36,957 nt of DNA, from NCBI GenBank assembly GCA_038496445.1, contig JALMLS010000041.1, positions 1 to 36,957 on the forward strand. The letters are read 5' to 3'. Origin of the DNA: Trichosphaerium sp. ATCC 40318. Its lineage: Eukaryota; Discosea; Flabellinia; Trichosidae. The position numbers and the translations under genes were made by a program. Every line of letters begins with the position of its first letter. Position 1 is the stretch's first letter. The notes below the pieces were generated by a model. That model saw nothing but the letters and a program-made list of their open reading frames with translations. It was not told the origin of the DNA and did not search any database. Shown piece by piece: positions 19,831-28,199 of this stretch.

Positions 19831-19990
19831 AGCGTTTGCTTCATCAGCTAGTGCTATTTAGAGTGTTATTGCTTAACCATATTTCAAAAACTACACAAGT
19901 TGCTTAAACATAAATTTTATTACTCGGAGTAGATATTAAACAGTGCGCTCATACATCTTAGCCATGTAATATGGCATTTGGTACAAAAGT

Positions 19991-19995
19991 GTTAC
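19991..19995. repeat. Target-site duplication of the Gypsy element
   Basis: GTTAC here and at 26763-26767, directly outside the two LTRs. The right copy is also the inner edge of the DNA transposon's right inverted repeat. Confidence 0.9.
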
Positions 19996-20374
19996 TGTAA
20001 GAGATGTTGTAACGCTTGTAGAATTAGTTAAATCTGTTTATTACATGAACGTGTTACAAGGTCTTTAATGAGCGTTTCTAGTAAGTGAGTGTATCTCGTG
20101 GCGTGTGAAACATCTTGAATAGACTTCGAGTTACTTCGTGAACAGGTTTCGTGATAATAACATTCCAATAGACTATAGACATCGATAATGGTTTACATAG
20201 TCTACACGAAGCATCACGGAACTAATATGGGAACGATTAGTCAATTTACACGAACCCAGAAATAGCGAATAAGGAAAGAGTAAGAGCGTGAAACTTTCAC
20301 AGAATAATAACGAATAGACCATGAATATGTAAGTGTAATCCATGTGCGTTATCACGTGACGCATGTATATGACA
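19996..20374 (-). repeat. 3' LTR (379 bp)
   Basis: Identical by eye to 26384-26762. Contains a TCACGTGA motif close to its outer-internal border. Confidence 0.93.
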
Positions 20375-20389
20375 TTCTCCCACACCAGA
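20375..20389 (-). promoter_or_regulatory. Polypurine tract next to the 3' LTR
   Basis: On the minus strand TGGTGTGGGAGAA abuts the 3' LTR, the position where plus-strand DNA synthesis is primed. A 13-base copy occurs at 26289-26301. Confidence 0.7.
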
Positions 20390-20400
20390 GCGAGATAACA

Positions 20401-23400
20401 TCACTTGAGCTCGTACTTGAATACATCGCCAAAGTGCTCCACCAATACTTTTAGAAATTGAATAAAATCAGAAGCATTATAAACACCAAGCATTTGTTGC
20501 CTAAAATGTTCTTTACGCTTGAAACTGGTAACAAAAGGTGAGTGAGCAGAAGTGAGTAAGTCCATGAGTGAATAATAATATTGCAAAAAGACTTTGTTGG
20601 TAAAAGCATTGTTAGCCTGACGACCAACAACATCTTCTAACATGTTGCACAGAGCCATTTTGAATGCATCGCCAGGTTGTTTAGCACGGCTACGAGTAGG
20701 GTAACGAGGCGTGGGTTGTACGGAACGAGAAGACGTAGACACTACAGGGTTGTTCGTCGCTTCAGAAGTAGTCAAATCCATAGATGACGGAAGAGACTGT
20801 ACCAAATTTGTACAACTGTCTGAATGAACAACCTTGTCGTGGATGTGTACTTGGCTGTCTAGGGTGTCGGCGGTGTTAAGGCCAATCTGAGGCCCTGTAA
20901 GCTGTTTCCTGCCACCCACACTTGCATCTCTGTTGTCACTACCAACCACACCCTTAGGCACATCATCTACTGTCAAGCCAGTAGCAGCGGCCACAGGTGA
21001 GTCTTCAATTCCGTACATTCTATCCAGTGGATCATTGTAAGGTAGCAATTTAGAAACATGAAAGGCAGATTCCAAGACATCTCCATTCCAATCGCATAAG
21101 AGATATGTGACTGGACTAAGGACCTTATATATAGTGAAGGCTCCTTCATACGCAAAAGAGAGTTTCTCTGGTTGCCCATAGTCAAAAGGCTTATCACGAA
21201 GTTTGATAACCTTGTCACCAACGTTAAAAGAAACTTGCCGGTGTTTGGAGTTATAACGCTTGGCCTGTCTTTCATGAGCAATGTTTCTAGCTTCTAATGC
21301 TTTCTCTCTAGCCACTTTGAGAGTTTTCGCCACCTTTTTGAGATATTGGCTTTGAATCTTAGAAGTAGGGATCACACCAAGAGCTTGATCTACCGGTTGT
21401 ACTGCTCGAAATCCATGAAGAATGAAGAAAGGCGTCTCTTTTAACTCGGAATGAACAGCAGTGTTATAAGCAAAGGTCGCTGCTGGTAAATAATCATCCC
21501 AATCATTTTGTTCATCGTTGCAATACATCTTTACCGATTGAATTAAAGTAGAATTGAACCTTTCTACTAAACCATCACACTGAGGGTGATAGGCAGAAGT
21601 ACGCCTTTTGTCCACGTTGATGATAGCCATAAGTTCTTGTACATGTTTGACGAATTCACCACCTTGATCTGAGAGGAAAACTTGAGGAGCACCATATTGA
21701 GAAATGACGCGTTCATAGAGAACACGTGCAACTGTAGAAGATGATTTATCTGGAATAGGCACCACCACAGCAAAACGAGTGAAATAGTCTACTACACAGA
21801 GTATATTCTTGTTGCCATGCTTAGTCTCAGGTAAAGCAGTTATTAAATCAGCAGCAATGACTTGAAAAGGGTATGAAGCTTTAACAGTACCCATGGGAGC
21901 GCCAGCTTTGGCTTGGCGTTTAACTTTGCCAGTTTGACAGAGGTTACATGATTTGATCCAGAAGAGCACATCTCGTTTTACCCCAGGCCACCAATATTTA
22001 AGCAGCACGCGTAGATATGTTTTATCTATGCCTAAATGTCCTGAGAGAGCATCATCATGCATCGAAGAAAGAATATCGTGCCTTATAGAATGAGGCACAA
22101 CTAACTGAATTTTTTCAGTATTATCAGCTAGCTGTGCTTTTGTTGGCGTCCATCTGCGTCTGAGTATTCCATAATCATCCAAGAATAAGTTAACAGATTG
22201 TTTAGTGAGACGTTCATATTTATCATATCCAACAAAAGCTTTTGGGCAATTCAGAAACTCAATAAGCAGACGTAGCTCTGAGTCTTGTCTCTGCGCATAA
22301 TACGTTTTAAGCATTGGCTCTGTTGGTACCTTGAACGATCGCAACCGAGTAGTATATATAGCCATGCCAGGGTTCTGTACAATCGGAGAGCGTGAAAGAG
22401 CATCAGCATCAGAGTTCTTTTTGCCAGCACGATGTTTAATAGTATAGTTGTATTGAGATAGAAAGATCGACCATCTAACCATCTTCGAATCAGGATTCTT
22501 ATGTCTATAGAACCACTGCAAAGCTGAGTGATCCGAATAGACCGTAAAATGTTGAGAAAGCAGATATACTCGAAATTTCTTAACAGCCGTAACAATAGCA
22601 AGTACTTCCTTCATTGTAGTGCAATATCGCTGCTGAGCACCATTGAGGGAGCGGCTGTAATAACTGATGACCTTTTCAGTGCCGTCATCTTGTTTCTGAA
22701 CCAGAGCAGCGCCAATACCATAATCCGAGGCGTCTGTATGGAGTTCAAAGGGTTTAGAGAAGTCTGGATAGGCCAGACAGGGTGATGTGGTCAGAGCTAG
22801 TTTGATAGCAGAGAAAGCTTCGATTTCTTTATCTAACCATTGCCATTGGGCGCCTTTCTTGAGTAACGCACGGAGAGGAGCAGCCTTTGTAGCGAGATTG
22901 GGAACGAACTGAGCATAGTAGTTAACTAATCCCAAGAATTGTTGTATGTCTTTAGGTTCTGTAGGTTCTTTTGTGTTGAGAACGTCTTTTATCTTTGAGG
23001 GATTCGGTTTGATTCCATCCACTGAGACAATGTAACCTAAATAATCGACAGAGGTTTTGAAGAAATGGCATTTTGAAGGTTTAAGTGTGACATTGTAATA
23101 TCTAAAACGCTTTAATACCGCTTCTAGGCGGACAAGATGTTCCTCGAAGGTTACAGATGGGACTATGACATCATCCATGTAAACAAGGCACATCTTCCAA
23201 GTAAGACCAGCAAGAACAAGGTTCATATATCTTTGCCAAGTCGGAGGGGCGTTAGTAAGCCCAAAAGGCATGACTAACCATTCGTAAAGGCCAGTCTGAT
23301 CGATGAAGGCCGTCTTCTCGATTGAATCTTTATCCATCTCCAATTGATGAAAGCCAGAAGTAGCATCCATTGTCGAGAAGAGAGTTGAACCAGATAGGGC

Positions 23401-26157
23401 ATCGAGAGCGTCATCTATGCGAGGAAGAGGGTAGACATCACGCTTAGTGACGCCGTTAAGCTGTCTGTAATCGATACAGAATCTCAGCTTTCCGTTTGAC
23501 TTTGGAACCACAACGATTGGAGCGGCCCAAGGAGAGGTAGAAGGTCTGATCAATCCACGTGACTTGTAAGATTCAATAAACTCTTCAATAAACTTGCGAT
23601 ACTTTGGAGGAAAGCGTCTTGGTGGCTGTCCTTTAGGTGATGCATCGCCAGTGTCGATGGTAAGCTTCACTTTCGTTTCACGTGGAGCTTCGATTTCTTC
23701 TTCAAATCTATCTGAATAAGTCGCCAAGAGCTTTGTAGCTTTTCGTAACTGCTCTGCTGTCAAAGAGCTGTCATCTAGCGAGAAAAGAGATTGAATATGT
23801 CTCAATTCTTCTTCTGTCGGAGCAGGAAGACTTGAATCGTCACAACCAACTTCAGTAGTAGCAGAGACGGAAGGTACGTCAGAACTAACCTCTTCAGACT
23901 TTACAGAGTTAAGTTTAGTATCTGACGAAGCTGACGCTTCATCAGAACTTGAACAAACAACTGAGCCGTCTTCTGTGGAAGTAGCTGAGTCGCTTAGGTC
24001 AGCTGATCGTACAGTAGAGGAAGCAGCAAAATTCACCGACGCATCTGGTAAATCTTTGCGAGTTTTAGCCGAGAGGCAACTAATCTGTGTAGTTGCGCGC
24101 AAAGGTTTAAAGAGCCCAACTCTTTCGCCAGCGTGAAGGTAGATGGAGCGATTAGATAAGTTGGTAGCTTGCAAATAAGCCCTCCGTTTATCTATTGTGT
24201 TTAGAACACAGGCTCCAGCCAATCCTTCATTAGCTAGGCGTTTCGAGAGGTTAGCTACCCCAGTCAACCCTTGGCGCACCTTTGTAGTTAGAGCCAACAC
24301 CACCGTCTCGTTTGGATAGACCACCACGTCATCCTCAGCACGTAAAACAGATTGTTTAAGATCTTTATCTGGAATATACGGTTTGTTGATAAGAGGAATC
24401 TCGAAATGATCGTTCACCAATAATATACTTCTTTGTGGGAATATACCGATGTTGTGTTGCCGTAGAATATCATTTCCCAGTATACAGATATCACTGAGTT
24501 CGTCAGCGACCAGGAAGGAGGCGTTCACAACAATGTTAGGCGCCAAGGAGAGTTGTAAAGGAGAGGTTCGATTCTTGAATTTAACCGTTCCTCCGCTAGC
24601 TACCGTGCCAGTCACGTTAGCTTCTTCAAGAGAGTATGGAGGACTGATAAGGTTCAGAGCACATGCCAAGATAACGGATTGATCTGCACCCGTGTCCACC
24701 AAAGCTGTAATCGGAGTGCCGTTGATACGCACTTCGACATAATTCTGTCCAGCAGGCATACGTTCGGTAGGGATAGCCTGAGCACGTAGGTCAAAGTTTG
24801 GAGGGTAATATGGAGAAAGAGGAGTATCGTAACGCGACATCCCAGCTTGAATGTCGTAATCCATCGGGCAGTTAGCGGATACGGTTGGTTTCATCAGTTC
24901 GGCTTCCAATTCTTCATCTGTAAGCGGCGTCGAGAGTGAGTTGAGTTTGGTCGTCGTTGGCTTCTTTCTGCATTGAGCGGTTGTATGTGCGCACCAATAG
25001 CCGTGGTGATCGCACCATTTGTTGACCGAGTTATTGGAGGAATCTGGACATTTGTTTTTGTCCAAACATTTATCGCGAGGAATACGAGGCGGTTGATTAG
25101 AAGCATTTGTATTCGGTTTGTAAGGCTTCTTGGTCGGAGTAGTCTTTGTAGGACCTTTGATTCGTTGAATACGCTTTTGATTACGCGCAATTCGGGCTAA
25201 ACCTTCTTCTACGTGTATAGCAGCACGGACGGCTTCTTCCCAAGTGTTGAATTCGTTGGCGGAGAGATTACAATATAACTGTCGTTGAATATCATCTCGA
25301 AGATTATCCGTGAACGATTCGATCTGTGAGAAACCGTCTAGGGGAAGGTGAGCGAAGGCAGCTTTAGAACTTTTTTCAGCGGCGTATTCTCGAACGGATA
25401 AAGATCCTTGGTAGAAATGACGGAATTCTTGACGGAATCTTCGACCATCTCCAGAGCTGCTATAGAACTTTTGTAATTCGATAAGGATCTTATCGGCGGT
25501 AACTTGTTGTCCTCTGAATTTACCACGATACCACATGCCAGCATGACCAATAAGATTGTCTTCGATAAAAGAAACTCGCATACCGTCGGTCATGAAAACT
25601 TTTGAGCAACGCGTACGGAGATCTTGGATCCAAACGTTGACGTTCTGAGTTTTATCGCCAGTGAACGGTGTGAATTTCTGTTCCAGGTTGGAGATCATGG
25701 GAACGAAAGGAGGAGCAGTGTTTTGTTGAGGTACGTCATCACCGTACATATCATCATCGAGCATTTGACCGGTAAGCAGGCTTTCTTGTTCTTCTTTAAA
25801 TAATTTGGTATATGCTTCGTTGAAGAATCGGCTTGCTTCTGTTTGTAGTTCTTTGACGTACGCCTTCTTTTCTTCTTTTGTTGCTTCTTTACCAGGATCG
25901 ATTATAATATCTTCAGCCGATTTCTTGGCCTGCATTTGTAGGCGAGCAAGTTGTGTTGCTGAAATTTCAGGAATAGGAACAGACTTAGCTTGGCGGCGTT
26001 TGGTTCTTTCTTCCGATCGAGGAGTGACAAAGGAGGGAGTTGAAGGGTAGGCGGTTGTTTCGAATCTACGAGATTGTCGACGTGCTGTTTCAGCGATTTC
26101 GGCTTGTAGAGCTTGAATCTGGTGCTTCATGGCTGATACTGAGTTTCCACCTGACAT
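20401..26157 (-). CDS. Ty3/Gypsy Gag-Pol polyprotein (1,918 aa)
   Basis: A single frame without a gag/pol shift. Gag occupies ~1-400; a zinc-knuckle-like motif at residues 382-396 is C-x2-H-x5-H-x4-C rather than the usual CCHC. The aspartic protease has DTGA at 488. Reverse transcriptase follows, with YMDD at 993-996. RNase H has the HTDAS aspartate at ~1142. The integrase has an HHCC zinc region (~1360-1405, ending C-x2-C) and a D-D-E core with Asp ~1437, Asp 1497 and Glu 1532 (spacing 35). A degenerate GPY/F-like module follows (EGAFTIYKVLSPVTYLL), then a variable C-terminal extension with no chromodomain that I can see. Domain order PR-RT-RH-IN is that of Ty3/Gypsy. ATG at 26157 is ~230 bp inside the 5' LTR. 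All catalytic residues I checked are present. Confidence 0.95.
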   Translation of the reverse strand: MSGGNSVSAMKHQIQALQAEIAETARRQSRRFETTAYPSTPSFVTPRSEERTKRRQAKSVPIPEISATQLARLQMQAKKSAEDIIIDPGKEATKEEKKAYVKELQTEASRFFNEAYTKLFKEEQESLLTGQMLDDDMYGDDVPQQNTAPPFVPMISNLEQKFTPFTGDKTQNVNVWIQDLRTRCSKVFMTDGMRVSFIEDNLIGHAGMWYRGKFRGQQVTADKILIELQKFYSSSGDGRRFRQEFRHFYQGSLSVREYAAEKSSKAAFAHLPLDGFSQIESFTDNLRDDIQRQLYCNLSANEFNTWEEAVRAAIHVEEGLARIARNQKRIQRIKGPTKTTPTKKPYKPNTNASNQPPRIPRDKCLDKNKCPDSSNNSVNKWCDHHGYWCAHTTAQCRKKPTTTKLNSLSTPLTDEELEAELMKPTVSANCPMDYDIQAGMSRYDTPLSPYYPPNFDLRAQAIPTERMPAGQNYVEVRINGTPITALVDTGADQSVILACALNLISPPYSLEEANVTGTVASGGTVKFKNRTSPLQLSLAPNIVVNASFLVADELSDICILGNDILRQHNIGIFPQRSILLVNDHFEIPLINKPYIPDKDLKQSVLRAEDDVVVYPNETVVLALTTKVRQGLTGVANLSKRLANEGLAGACVLNTIDKRRAYLQATNLSNRSIYLHAGERVGLFKPLRATTQISCLSAKTRKDLPDASVNFAASSTVRSADLSDSATSTEDGSVVCSSSDEASASSDTKLNSVKSEEVSSDVPSVSATTEVGCDDSSLPAPTEEELRHIQSLFSLDDSSLTAEQLRKATKLLATYSDRFEEEIEAPRETKVKLTIDTGDASPKGQPPRRFPPKYRKFIEEFIESYKSRGLIRPSTSPWAAPIVVVPKSNGKLRFCIDYRQLNGVTKRDVYPLPRIDDALDALSGSTLFSTMDATSGFHQLEMDKDSIEKTAFIDQTGLYEWLVMPFGLTNAPPTWQRYMNLVLAGLTWKMCLVYMDDVIVPSVTFEEHLVRLEAVLKRFRYYNVTLKPSKCHFFKTSVDYLGYIVSVDGIKPNPSKIKDVLNTKEPTEPKDIQQFLGLVNYYAQFVPNLATKAAPLRALLKKGAQWQWLDKEIEAFSAIKLALTTSPCLAYPDFSKPFELHTDASDYGIGAALVQKQDDGTEKVISYYSRSLNGAQQRYCTTMKEVLAIVTAVKKFRVYLLSQHFTVYSDHSALQWFYRHKNPDSKMVRWSIFLSQYNYTIKHRAGKKNSDADALSRSPIVQNPGMAIYTTRLRSFKVPTEPMLKTYYAQRQDSELRLLIEFLNCPKAFVGYDKYERLTKQSVNLFLDDYGILRRRWTPTKAQLADNTEKIQLVVPHSIRHDILSSMHDDALSGHLGIDKTYLRVLLKYWWPGVKRDVLFWIKSCNLCQTGKVKRQAKAGAPMGTVKASYPFQVIAADLITALPETKHGNKNILCVVDYFTRFAVVVPIPDKSSSTVARVLYERVISQYGAPQVFLSDQGGEFVKHVQELMAIINVDKRRTSAYHPQCDGLVERFNSTLIQSVKMYCNDEQNDWDDYLPAATFAYNTAVHSELKETPFFILHGFRAVQPVDQALGVIPTSKIQSQYLKKVAKTLKVAREKALEARNIAHERQAKRYNSKHRQVSFNVGDKVIKLRDKPFDYGQPEKLSFAYEGAFTIYKVLSPVTYLLCDWNGDVLESAFHVSKLLPYNDPLDRMYGIEDSPVAAATGLTVDDVPKGVVGSDNRDASVGGRKQLTGPQIGLNTADTLDSQVHIHDKVVHSDSCTNLVQSLPSSMDLTTSEATNNPVVSTSSRSVQPTPRYPTRSRAKQPGDAFKMALCNMLEDVVGRQANNAFTNKVFLQYYYSLMDLLTSAHSPFVTSFKRKEHFRQQMLGVYNASDFIQFLKVLVEHFGDVFKYELK

Positions 26158-26383
26158 TGTGTGAAGACGTGATAATAGAAAACTTCAAAAAGGAATTGTA
26201 TGTAAAGCAGTAATGACGTAGCTATTATGGAGGGCGTTTTCTACCAGCCCACAAGTATTTTGGCAAAGCTACGGTTACGACGTATAGTTTCTCCCACACC
26301 AAGCAAAGTGCGTGAGTAGTTTGTGTAAACAGGAAGTCTCGGGAGGAGACGCAAAGGTATAAAAATAATGATCGTGTCGCCAA
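26158..26383 (-). other. Gypsy 5' leader with extra polypurine tract copy
   Basis: Untranslated leader between the 5' LTR and the gag start. It holds the primer-binding site at its LTR end and, at 26289-26301, the same 13 bases as the polypurine tract. Confidence 0.7.
26369..26382 (-). promoter_or_regulatory. tRNA primer-binding site
   Basis: One base inside the 5' LTR the minus strand reads TGGCGACACGATCA. TGG pairs with the CCA of a tRNA, giving a primer tRNA ending ...GUGUCGCCA. A GCCA end with discriminator G suits many serine tRNAs; that identity is inference. Confidence 0.65.
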
Positions 26384-26762
26384 TGTAAGAGATGTTGTAA
26401 CGCTTGTAGAATTAGTTAAATCTGTTTATTACATGAACGTGTTACAAGGTCTTTAATGAGCGTTTCTAGTAAGTGAGTGTATCTCGTGGCGTGTGAAACA
26501 TCTTGAATAGACTTCGAGTTACTTCGTGAACAGGTTTCGTGATAATAACATTCCAATAGACTATAGACATCGATAATGGTTTACATAGTCTACACGAAGC
26601 ATCACGGAACTAATATGGGAACGATTAGTCAATTTACACGAACCCAGAAATAGCGAATAAGGAAAGAGTAAGAGCGTGAAACTTTCACAGAATAATAACG
26701 AATAGACCATGAATATGTAAGTGTAATCCATGTGCGTTATCACGTGACGCATGTATATGACA
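26384..26762 (-). repeat. 5' LTR (379 bp)
   Basis: TG...CA ends, same length and by eye same sequence as the 3' LTR. It contains the promoter for the element. Confidence 0.93.
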
Positions 26763-26798
26763 GTTACGGCGAGGAAATTTTTTGTTACGGCGAGGGAG
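26763..26798 (-). repeat. Right terminal inverted repeat of the DNA transposon
   Basis: Complement of 17862-17897 over 36 bp. Its first five bases (GTTAC) are one copy of the Gypsy target duplication, so the retroelement inserted precisely at the inner edge of this repeat. Confidence 0.9.
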
Positions 26799-27734
26799 TT
26801 TATTGGCAAACTCAAGATATTTTCCAGGTAATTTTAATGGTTTGTTTGATGAGAACCAATCAATCCATTTCCCTTGACCCCAACCAAACAAACAACCTTC
26901 ATCATCAATCGCAAATGATGAACTCTCACCAGCATGTACAGATTTGATGTTGTTGAGTCCTTTGATGATACCCTGGCCATATGTGTCATCAATACCCAAC
27001 CCAAGATACCCATACAAGTTGTGTCCAAAAGAAAATACTTGTCCTGACTTGAGAAGAACAAGTACATGCCCAATACCAATGGCAATATCAGTGGCATCAT
27101 CAATACTTGGAACACGTGAAATTGTCTTTGGTTTCAAGAATAATGATTTATCTCTTGCATCTCTTGTTGTTCCCCAAAGAAAGACATGACCTGTTGACGT
27201 CATTGCTCCACTTACACAACAATTAGTTTGAATTTTTTGAACATTTTGAAGATTTGGAATAACCGCTGGTGATGAAACTTTCAACTTGTCGAATGAATGA
27301 CCCAATCCTTGATATCTGTTGTATCCCCAAGAGTAGACATGACCTGATTTTGATAACGCCATACTCACACATAAGGCAGAGACGTTCGTGATATTGTTGA
27401 GATTTGGAACACGTGTTGGTGACGAAACAGGTGACGCAAAGTGACCCAGACCCAATGAGCCATCTAAATTATAACCCCATGCATACACAATACCGTTTGA
27501 ATCAACTGCAAGGCTATGATAGCATCCAGCAGCAATACAGGCGATATTTATGACTGATTTTATTGGTCTTGCGATAGAACTCGAGAATTCATCTGTATTA
27601 CCCAATTGGCGGTTATCGTTTCGTCCCCACGTGTAAACAAAGCCATCGTCTGCGATTACCATTGAATGGTTTAAACCAGTGGCCAAACGGTTAACATATT
27701 GTAAATTAGTATCTAAAGTCTGAGGTTCTGCCAT
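26799..27734 (-). pseudogene. RCC1-SAM gene A, 5' part (split by transposons)
   Basis: ATG at 27734 (MAEPQTLDTNLQYVN) begins a run of RCC1 repeats: HSMVIADDGFVYTWGRND, HSLAVDSNGIVYAWGYN, LSKSGHVYSWGYNRYQGL, MTSTGHVFLWG, LLKSGQVFSFGHNLYGYLGL and IDDEGCLFGWGQG. RCC1 repeats form a seven-bladed propeller. The exon is open to ...GKYLEFANK, where the DNA transposon begins; beyond that the apparent frame runs through the inverted repeat and into the LTR and is not real. The protein sequence resumes at 17856. Unless the insertions are spliced out, this copy can make only a truncated propeller lacking linker and SAM domain. Confidence 0.88.
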
Positions 27735-28199
27735 GATTCGCGTTTTAGGTCTTGACTGAATACTGTTCCATTTTTGTCAATGACGAAAAAACACGGTCGT
27801 TTTTTTTTGGTCATCATAATTTTTGAATTCAGTAGAGTACTGAATGTTGCAAGTACAGTTTTACAAACTGTGAATTGTGTTGTTACGGTGGTAGAAGTGT
27901 TTACAGCTATGTGGCATGTTCAAGTGTTTTCTTGTCCACATCAAGAATAGATACTTTGCCAAGAATTCTTGCTGTACCTTTAATTCGTGTTGTAGTAAAC
28001 TACGATATTGTCAGACAAATCCAATCGTCAATAGCCAAGCATTGATTCACTTTTCTTACTTTCGTTGTGGGGTCTTATGCACTAATACCGCCCGTCCAGG
28101 ACAACTGAGCAACCATACGTTCTTGATATCTAACATAAATGAGGCTAGATTTTCAACAAGCACTTCATTTGTAACTTTTTTATTTGTATTTGTGGGCAT
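27735..28199. promoter_or_regulatory. Intergenic region between the tandem RCC1-SAM genes
   Basis: 465 bp between the start of gene A and the end of gene B, both minus. It must hold gene B's 3' region and gene A's promoter. A plus frame overlapping 27916-28344 is open but runs antisense into gene B and has no support. Confidence 0.4.

Larger units (their letters stand above)
19996..26762 (-). mobile_element. Full-length Ty3/Gypsy LTR retrotransposon (6,767 bp)
   Basis: Two 379-bp LTRs (19996-20374 and 26384-26762) start TG and end CA and look identical base for base. They are flanked by GTTAC. The element lies on the minus strand, so the 5' LTR is 26384-26762. A primer-binding site, a single 1,918-codon gag-pol frame and a polypurine tract are all present. 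Identical LTRs and an unbroken frame indicate a young, possibly active copy. Confidence 0.95.
17862..26798. mobile_element. DNA transposon inserted in RCC1-SAM gene A (about 2.2 kb without the nested retroelement)
   Basis: The left end 17862-17897 and right end 26763-26798 are perfect 36-bp inverted repeats. Each contains the unit CCTCGCCGTAAC twice, separated by an A-rich spacer. Subtracting the nested Gypsy element and its duplicated 5 bp (6,772 bp) leaves 2,165 bp. Inside is a broken transposase (18730-19830, minus). The element lies in the middle of an RCC1 coding exon and is flanked by TTTAT. Confidence 0.85.

Noticed and set aside
20401-26157. Smaller frames nested in the Gypsy polyprotein
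   Set aside because: Out-of-phase shadows of a continuous 1,918-codon Gag-Pol.
26685-26798. Apparent C-terminal tail of the RCC1 protein (NKLPRRNKKFPRRN onward)
   Set aside because: It is translation through the inverted repeat and the LTR, not RCC1 coding sequence.
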